A stretch of DNA of 64,000 nt, taken from the NCBI RefSeq assembly GCF_023276355.1, contig NZ_JALLPL010000001.1, positions 2,232,001 to 2,296,000 on the forward strand. Reading direction: 5' to 3'. Position 1 is the stretch's first letter. Every line of letters begins with the position of its first letter. Source of the stretch: Haloplanus sp. XH21 (GTDB taxonomy: Archaea > Halobacteriota > Halobacteria > Halobacteriales > Haloferacaceae). The notes under the pieces are model-generated. The model had not been told where the DNA came from. It saw nothing but the letters and a program-made list of their open reading frames with translations, and did not search any database. Positions 59,631 to 64,000 of this stretch are shown piece by piece. The position numbers were made by a program, and so were the translations under genes.

Positions 59631-60518
59631 ATGGTTTCTCAAATACTAGAGTCAGAAAAGTGGAGAACTCTCGGACTCAGCGTTTTAGTGGCTGGTTTGC
59701 TAGCCTCGGCATATTTTGGAGTGATTTCTGTTGAATTAGTATCTGCAACGATTTCTGGGATGTTAACTCTATTTCTAGTCCTGCTGTATTTCAGACAGAC
59801 AGATATCCAGGAGAAGCAGGTAGAAATAATGGAGACACAAGAGAAGTTGATGGAAACGAATCAACTGCCACAAATCGATATTGATGCCTTTTATCCCTTT
59901 GCTTTGAGTAGTGTTGGTGACCTTTCTGAGAATGCGGTAACTGTCTCATTAGAGAACGTCGGAAACGGTGTTGGTATTAATCCTCATTTGGGAATTGAAG
60001 GGGCTGTTGATTATGAAGGGGTAGAGATTGAACCGGTCTTCAGACAGATGGAGGTTGAGAGTTCAGATACGGGAGAGACAGACCCCCACAGAAATTTATC
60101 TAGTGCTTTGAAACCCGGCGAATCTCGCATATATAGGACACCTGTTACAATACATACTAACTCGGAGCTAGGTGGATATGTTAATGATTTTGCCTACTCT
60201 GTATATAAGCGCGGAGCGACTCGCTTAGAGCTTCGTCTTAGTGTTGGATTTGATGACCTTGCTGGGAATACGAGAGAGTTTGAAATCCTTGACTTAGATA
60301 TCGATCTAACGAGAGTTGATTCATCGGCAGAGGGCGAGTTATCGAAGGAAGATTTTTCATTTAGACATCTATTTAGAATAGGACTTGAGGGAAATGCAGA
60401 ACGACCAATCTCTTTTGATTCAACTACCCCTTCTTGGCCAAATAAGACGGATCTAATCATCAAGAACCTGCTCATAGAGGGCCACAAGAAAGTTGCAGGA
60501 GAAAATAGGGAAGAGTAG
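59631..60518 (+). CDS. Membrane-anchored coiled-coil protein, unrecognised
   Basis: A 295-aa protein with two N-terminal membrane helices (GLSVLVAGLLASAYFGVIS, residues 16-34, and TISGMLTLFLVLLYFRQ, about 41-57) followed by a coiled coil (TDIQEKQVEIMETQEKLMET) and a beta-rich acidic domain (90-295) with strands such as NAVTVSLENVGNGVG, YEGVEIEPVFRQ and TRLELRLSVGF, possibly an Ig/jelly-roll sensor. Strongly AT-rich codons mark recent transfer. The pairing with a small regulator and toxin-rich surroundings recalls membrane-located defence effectors, but no known family is recognised. Confidence 0.6.
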   Translation: MVSQILESEKWRTLGLSVLVAGLLASAYFGVISVELVSATISGMLTLFLVLLYFRQTDIQEKQVEIMETQEKLMETNQLPQIDIDAFYPFALSSVGDLSENAVTVSLENVGNGVGINPHLGIEGAVDYEGVEIEPVFRQMEVESSDTGETDPHRNLSSALKPGESRIYRTPVTIHTNSELGGYVNDFAYSVYKRGATRLELRLSVGFDDLAGNTREFEILDLDIDLTRVDSSAEGELSKEDFSFRHLFRIGLEGNAERPISFDSTTPSWPNKTDLIIKNLLIEGHKKVAGENREE

Positions 60519-60544
60519 TCCGACTAGATAGATTGTCGATCTCG

Positions 60545-60561
60545 TCTAGAACGTTTCTAGA
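60545..60561. promoter_or_regulatory. Palindrome in the island spacer
   Basis: TCTAGAACGTTTCTAGA, 17 bp, symmetric except for the centre, in the spacer after the membrane protein gene. It might be an operator; no promoter elements are evident beside it. Confidence 0.35.
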
Positions 60562-60739
60562 TCGTACACCTAGAACGGATCAACATCGCCTCTCACGGAC
60601 GATGTCGTCCATATCCACCGCCGATTGTGACCTGGGTTGGGACGGGGTTCAGGTGACTTCAATAACATATATCAGAAATATAGTATGCAGATGTGAGCGG
60701 CATTTTTCGGCCTCATGAAGCCCTACGATAGCAATTACT

Positions 60740-61009
60740 CAGCAACAAGAATTTACACGTTGGATTACTCAGGGGTTGAACCAACGCTTTTACGCCGATA
60801 CCCCGGATGCGATAAAATGCGAAGAACGGCCCACCGACGTTGGAAGCAGCCTGTGGTTGAAAGCCGAGCGACTAAAACGTTGGTTCTCAGGGACTACAGC
60901 CACGCGACTTTTTCCATCCCACGCCCCTGCACTTCGAGGCTGTACGCGCCGAGATCGTGCTCGCGGAATTCTTCCAGCCCCCCAACTATCCCACTCCATG
61001 ACTAGTCCG
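60740..61009 (+). pseudogene. Gene remnant, unknown family, one-base frameshift
   Basis: The 547-bp stretch between the membrane protein and the Doc gene is not empty. One frame reads EFTRWITQGLNQRFYADTPD then AIKCEERPTDVGSSLWLKAE then RLKRWFSGTTATRLF; removing one T from the T5 run around 60908-60912 continues it into HPTPLHFEAVRAEIVLAEFF then QPPNYPTP and a stop. That composition looks coding, and no start codon is found upstream. It is the end of some lost gene; I do not recognise the family. Confidence 0.4.
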
Positions 61010-61065
61010 GGCTCAACCCCGGTAATTCGTATGATTTGAAGTGTTAGCAAGGAGTTAGTGACAGT

Positions 61066-61806
61066 ATGGGCCCGGATTCTAATCACGATGTTTTCTACCC
61101 CACTAAGGATGATATAATGTCAATACACGAAGATATTATCGAGGAAGATGATGACGCTGAGCCTGGTATACTAAATGACGGTACAGTAAATTATGCATTG
61201 AATTGCATCGAACACGGCCACTTCGGCCAAGTCCCCGAAACACTCCACGAGAAAGCCGTTATGTTGCTCCGCCTCCTGTCAGCGAATCACTCTTTTGCAG
61301 ATGGGAATAAGAGAACTGCACTCAACACGACTTGGACATTCTATGCCCTCAACGGATATTATTTCGACTATGGTGAGGAAATTAAGGCAATACTCAAACT
61401 ATTTGCTGTGATGGAGCGAATGGTCGACCAAGAAGAGGTTGCAGACTATTTTGAGGAGATCGCTTTACCCGAAGATCATGAGAGGGTGCCAACTGAGGTG
61501 GTTCGGTTGATACATCTCACGAGATGGCGAAAGAACGTAATTGAGCAGTCCGAAGCTTTTCTTCAGGAGGTGCGTAACAATCCGGACCAGGTTTCACCTG
61601 AAGAGTTCATGCAGCATATTCGTGATGTAGATGAAATGGTCGCAGAATTCCTCGAATTTAGGGATGAATTTGAGGAAGAGCTTCCCGAAGGCGTGTTAGA
61701 TTTCATCGGAGAATTGGAAGAGAATTGGACGGAAACCCTCACCGAAATACGCGATCTATTATCGGAGGTCATAGAAGATCAAGGCGAACCTCTTGAAGAA
61801 AGTTGA
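61066..61806 (+). CDS. doc: Doc/Fic toxin with acidic C-terminal extension
   Basis: A 246-aa protein. The first 130 residues form a Doc-type Fic domain: the catalytic loop HSFADGNKRTALN is at residues 75-87, an exact H-x-F-x-D-G-N-K-R. Doc toxins phosphorylate EF-Tu (or AMPylate targets) and are neutralised by an antitoxin. The extra 110 residues (LIHLTRWRKNVIEQSEAFLQ, EEFMQHIRDVDEMVAEFLEF) are helical and acidic, longer than usual Doc proteins, and might carry the antitoxin or a localisation function. AT-rich. The possible partner is the 39-aa ORF at 61912. Confidence 0.8.
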   Translation: MGPDSNHDVFYPTKDDIMSIHEDIIEEDDDAEPGILNDGTVNYALNCIEHGHFGQVPETLHEKAVMLLRLLSANHSFADGNKRTALNTTWTFYALNGYYFDYGEEIKAILKLFAVMERMVDQEEVADYFEEIALPEDHERVPTEVVRLIHLTRWRKNVIEQSEAFLQEVRNNPDQVSPEEFMQHIRDVDEMVAEFLEFRDEFEEELPEGVLDFIGELEENWTETLTEIRDLLSEVIEDQGEPLEES

Positions 61807-61856
61807 AATGGGGGCCGGTATCACCCATAAACTAATTAAACATCGCCTTGCTATGT

Positions 61857-61900
61857 CCGGTTGCCTAACCGGTTACGCAGGGAAGCGGTCGGAGAGACCG
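61857..61900 (+). promoter_or_regulatory. Two stem-loops upstream of the 39-aa ORF
   Basis: CCGGTT (61857-61862) pairs with AACCGG (61867-61872) around GCCT, and CGGTC (61886-61890) pairs with GACCG (61896-61900) around GGAGA. Both lie just before the ATG at 61912 and would form in a leader RNA, or be binding sites for a regulator. Confidence 0.4.
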
Positions 61901-61911
61901 GTGATTCAACC

Positions 61912-62031
61912 ATGTCAGCAACAAGTGAGCTCTTGGACGAAGAACAATCGAAGATGGTTCGAGCATTAGCCGCATATGACCGGAGTAGCGAGAACCACAA
62001 GAAGATCTACGAAGATCTGGCCGAAGAATAA
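61912..62031 (+). CDS. Small 39-aa ORF after the Doc gene, possible antitoxin
   Basis: Reads MSATSELLDEEQSKMVRALA then AYDRSSENHKKIYEDLAEE with a TAA stop, a helical, charged peptide. It lies 106 bp after the Doc gene on the same strand and is preceded by two stem-loops. Phd-type antitoxins are usually upstream of doc and longer, so the assignment is only a suggestion. The coding look (balanced acidic and basic residues, single helix) makes chance less likely. Confidence 0.4.
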   Translation: MSATSELLDEEQSKMVRALAAYDRSSENHKKIYEDLAEE

Positions 62032-62044
62032 TTTCTTTATTTCG

Positions 62045-62260
62045 TCACTGACGGTGTAGCGTGAGTGGTTCTTGCCGTTCCCAGGGCACGTCTATAACCA
62101 ACCTGCCTTTCTTTGTCCCCATTCCTGTACCTCGTTCGAAAACATCCCTCCAGTTCGGATAAGTTTCTAGCTCCTTCAGGAGAAACGTGCAAGCGTCGGA
62201 CGCTCCAGCACGTTCGACCACCGACAATGCCCCACAGCCGGACCGTCCGAAACCCACCGC
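62045..62260 (-). pseudogene. ORF fragment, unknown family
   Basis: The minus strand encodes ERAGASDACTFLLKELETYP then NWRDVFERGTGMGTKKGRLV then IDVPWERQEPLTLHRQ and a stop at 62045-62047, with a coding-like composition. Upstream it runs into Arg/Pro-rich nonsense, so only the last 70 residues appear to be true coding. No family recognised. Confidence 0.3.
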
Positions 62261-62271
62261 GTGGTGGGTCG

Positions 62272-62623
62272 CTACTCGGCGCGGTTGAGCGGGCTCGATG
62301 TGCGTCTCCTCGTCGCGAGCACGTGGCACGACGTGGACGTCTCGAAGTCGTCGGGAAGGTTGAGGTCGAGAAGCCACCGACGCGCTCGGTGCTCACCGCC
62401 CCCGTTGCAGTCAGGACAGGTCCGGCGAGGGATGCCACCGCGGGAGGTGGTCGTGACGAGACGGGCACCGCAGGTCGAGCAGTGCCGTCCCACGGGCGAT
62501 ATACTCCTCGTTCCGCGCGGGACAGTCGTCGCGACTGTCGCGAGGACTCGGCAAGCCACAGAAATAGCAGACTACGAGCGGGTAGGAGTCTGAGGGCGTT
62601 CGCTCCGACTCACAGCCGCTCAC
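62272..62623 (-). pseudogene. Small zinc-binding protein, frameshifted
   Basis: One minus-strand frame from ATG 62623 reads LVVCYFCGLPSPRDSRDDCP then ARNEEYIARG; from about 62490 a second frame continues GRHCSTCGARLVTTTSRGG then RTCPDCNGGGEHRARRWLLD. Joined, this gives a protein with CYFC, CSTC and CPDC pairs, typical of zinc-ribbon proteins. A single-base shift separates the halves, and a stop ends it at 62272. Confidence 0.4.
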
Positions 62624-62676
62624 CTTCCTGACTTAAGCGGGTTCTCGCCGTCTGGTATTTCGACCGTATAACGGAG

Positions 62677-62749
62677 TGGGACCGCCCGGATTTGAACCGG
62701 GGTCACGGGCACCCAAGGCCCGAAGTATACCAGGCTAACCCACGGTCCC
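62677..62749 (-). tRNA. tRNA-Pro (TGG)
   Basis: A 73-nt tRNA. Acceptor GGGACCG with CGGTCCC and discriminator A; anticodon stem CGGGC/GCCCG around CTTGGGT, anticodon TGG; T arm CCCGG-TTCAAAT-CCGGG. Its 3' end faces the accessory island to its left. No CCA encoded. Confidence 0.95.
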
Positions 62750-62803
62750 GCATCTATATGTGTAGCGGCCCGGCGCTAAAGGATTTCGTTCCGTTCGTTC
62801 GCT

Positions 62804-63616
62804 TCAGTCGGCGCTGATCCCACAGCCGTCGGTGTACTCGATCTCCGCGATGGAGTCGATGGGGTCCTCGCCACAGACCGGGCAGTCCGGGTCCTCGGCG
62901 TAGGGCACGGGGTCGAAACTCATGTCCATCGCGTCGTAGAAGAGCATCCGCCCGACGAGGGGGTCGCCGGCGTCGAGGAGGACCTTCACGGCCTCGGTGG
63001 CCTGAATACAGCCGACGGTGCCAGGCAGCACGCCGAGGACGCCCGTCGTCGCGCAGTCGGGGACGGTGCCGGGTTCGGGCGCCTCGCGGAACAGGCAGCG
63101 GTAACAGGGGCCGTCGGGGTGGAGCGTTGTGACCTGCCCCTCGAACTTGTAGATAGCGCCGTGGCAGACGGGGATACCGGCGAGGCGACAGGTGTCGTTG
63201 ACCAGATAGCGCGTCGGGAAGTTGTCCGAGGCGTCGACGACGACGTCGTAGTCCTCGAGCAGGTCGGCGTTGGTCCGGTCGAGTCGCGTCTCGTAGGTCT
63301 CGACGTCGACGTCGGGGTTGAGCGTCGCCACGAAGTCCTTCGCGCTCTCGACTTTGGGGCGGCCGACATCCGCGTCGCCGTGGATCACCTGGCGCTGGAG
63401 GTTCGACCGCTCGACCACGTCGTCGTCGACGACGCCGATGCGGCCGACGCCCGCGGCCGCGAGATACTGGATGACGGGGGCGCCCAGACCGCCGGCACCG
63501 ACGACGAGGGCGCTCGAATCGAGGAGGCGTTTCTGCCCTTCCGGCCCGACCTCGTCCATGATGATGTGTCGCGAGTAGCGGTCCAGTTGCGTGGCGTCGA
63601 GCGAGAGCCCACTCAT
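62804..63616 (-). CDS. ubaA: Ubiquitin-like activating enzyme E1 (UbaA/MoeB type)
   Basis: A 270-aa ThiF/MoeB/E1 fold enzyme that adenylates the C-terminal Gly of ubiquitin-like SAMPs and sulfur carriers, for SAMPylation, tRNA thiolation and molybdopterin synthesis. The ATP motif VVGAGGLGAPVIQYLAAAGV is at residues 38-57, followed by DVVERSNLQRQVIHGD and the catalytic-type Cys in PDCATTGVLG. Zinc ligands PCYRCLF and DPDCPVCGED are in place. The ATG at 63616 (MSGLSLDATQLDRYSRH) is preferred to a longer reading that begins in antisense to the neighbour. Divergent from the membrane gene at the right edge. Confidence 0.92.
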   Translation of the reverse strand: MSGLSLDATQLDRYSRHIIMDEVGPEGQKRLLDSSALVVGAGGLGAPVIQYLAAAGVGRIGVVDDDVVERSNLQRQVIHGDADVGRPKVESAKDFVATLNPDVDVETYETRLDRTNADLLEDYDVVVDASDNFPTRYLVNDTCRLAGIPVCHGAIYKFEGQVTTLHPDGPCYRCLFREAPEPGTVPDCATTGVLGVLPGTVGCIQATEAVKVLLDAGDPLVGRMLFYDAMDMSFDPVPYAEDPDCPVCGEDPIDSIAEIEYTDGCGISAD

Positions 63617-63716
63617 ACCAGCATCTCCGTGGTCGAGGAGGATAAATCCGTGCCGTCTCGGTGCGCGAAGCGCGAGGGCGCCACGTTCTTGGGGGGCCGA
63701 CGCGAGAGCGTGACAC

Positions 63717-64000
63717 ATGGCCCTCCGTGACCGTCTCCGACCGTGGCACGCCCTGATGCTCGCCGTCTTCGTCGCCGGAACCATCGTCTCGCTCCTGCGT
63801 GCGGATGCGCTGACGGTCGCAACCGGCTTCCGAGCCGTCCTATCCGGCCTCCTCGGCCTCGTCGTCTTCCAGTTTACCGTCGGCAATATCTGGGGCTACG
63901 CCGTCGAATACCGCAACGCTGGCGGCCGGTGGTCCGACTGGCCCTTTCTCGCGCCCTTCATCGTCGCGGGCGTGGCTGGTGTGGCTATCGGCGTCTACAC
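63717..64000 (+). CDS. Membrane protein, 5' part
   Basis: The first 94 residues of a protein running off the right edge: MALRDRLRPWHALMLAVFVA then GTIVSLLRADALTVATGF, with hydrophobic segments at residues 12-28, 37-58 (VLSGLLGLVVFQFTVGNIWG) and 74-94. The family is unclear from the fragment; it might be a small integral membrane protein. Start ATG 63717. Confidence 0.65.
   Translation, partial: MALRDRLRPWHALMLAVFVAGTIVSLLRADALTVATGFRAVLSGLLGLVVFQFTVGNIWGYAVEYRNAGGRWSDWPFLAPFIVAGVAGVAIGVY

Larger units (their letters stand above)
58685..62676. mobile_element. Accessory island next to tRNA-Pro
   Basis: About 4 kb of lower-GC, low-gene-density DNA between the frameshifted gene and tRNA-Pro(TGG), whose 3' end faces it. 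It contains an HTH fragment, a winged-helix plus membrane-coil gene pair, a Doc-type toxin, a 39-aa ORF and several remnants. The composition and tRNA location suggest past integration, but no duplicate of the tRNA-Pro 3' end or integrase is seen, so this is weaker than the tRNA-His case. Confidence 0.45.

Noticed and set aside
58685-62676. Direct repeat of the tRNA-Pro 3' end marking the island
   Set aside because: I looked for copies of the tRNA-Pro 3' sequence in the island and its left border and saw none longer than a few bases.
1-64000. CRISPR array or cas genes
   Set aside because: No series of evenly spaced identical repeats and no Cas-like protein was found. The dispersed palindromes are not evenly spaced and have no spacers.

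Overview
The window is chromosomal DNA of an extremely halophilic archaeon (class Halobacteria). The proteins are strongly acidic and the DNA is GC-rich. The machinery is archaeal: thermosome, archaeal LeuRS, L40e, RPA3 with its RPA-associated protein, Tfx, TRAM proteins, ThiN-type regulator, Cys-type Thi4 and HTH_10 fragments. Promoters are archaeal TATA boxes about 25-30 nt before near-leaderless starts. I cannot fix the genus from this window.

Layout. 1-9241: housekeeping genes (gatB start, a pilin-like protein, hydroxyacyl-CoA dehydrogenase and thioesterase, a Ski2-like helicase, cupin, site-2 protease, AI-2E permease). 9341-12257: a decayed integrative element at tRNA-His, with three copies of the tRNA 3' end, a broken tyrosine integrase, a Fic-like gene, a truncated PIN gene and a nuclease remnant. 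12374-28000: replication (rpa3, rpap3), nucleotide-sugar synthesis, translation, DNA repair (UDG), hisH, pheA, hsp20 and leuS. 27410-44359: thermosome, tRNA-Ser, ilvA, citrate synthase, dcd, thiR and thi4, a glutathionyl-hydroquinone-reductase-like gene, mfnA, ppsA, phzF. 44590-57620: phosphoribosyltransferase, a coil protein-smc-scpA operon, M48 protease, cspA, a kinase plus enolase-like operon. 57754-62676: a gene broken by two frameshifts followed by an AT-richer accessory island beside tRNA-Pro, with an HTH_10 fragment, a winged-helix/membrane-coil pair, a Doc-type toxin, a 39-aa ORF and several gene remnants. 62804-end: the E1-like UbaA enzyme and the start of a membrane protein.

The most unusual signal is a family of about a dozen intergenic palindromic elements, 75-170 bp each, from 4062 to 53493. 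Outer and inner stems differ from copy to copy but stay paired within each copy. Between them lies an asymmetric internal loop that recurs in almost all copies: one arm reads AACTGT and the other AAGTCAT. Two copies are nested composites, two are nearly identical direct repeats, and at least four supply or abut the TGA stop codon of the neighbouring gene.

Other points of interest are a palindrome over the thi4 start 1.7 kb from the thiR-type regulator, an archaemetzincin-like protein that has lost the catalytic HExxH but keeps the second zinc site, a Fic-like protein with an altered active-site loop, and an enolase paralogue coupled to an aminoglycoside-phosphotransferase-fold kinase. Functional calls rest on motif recognition only; no database search was run.
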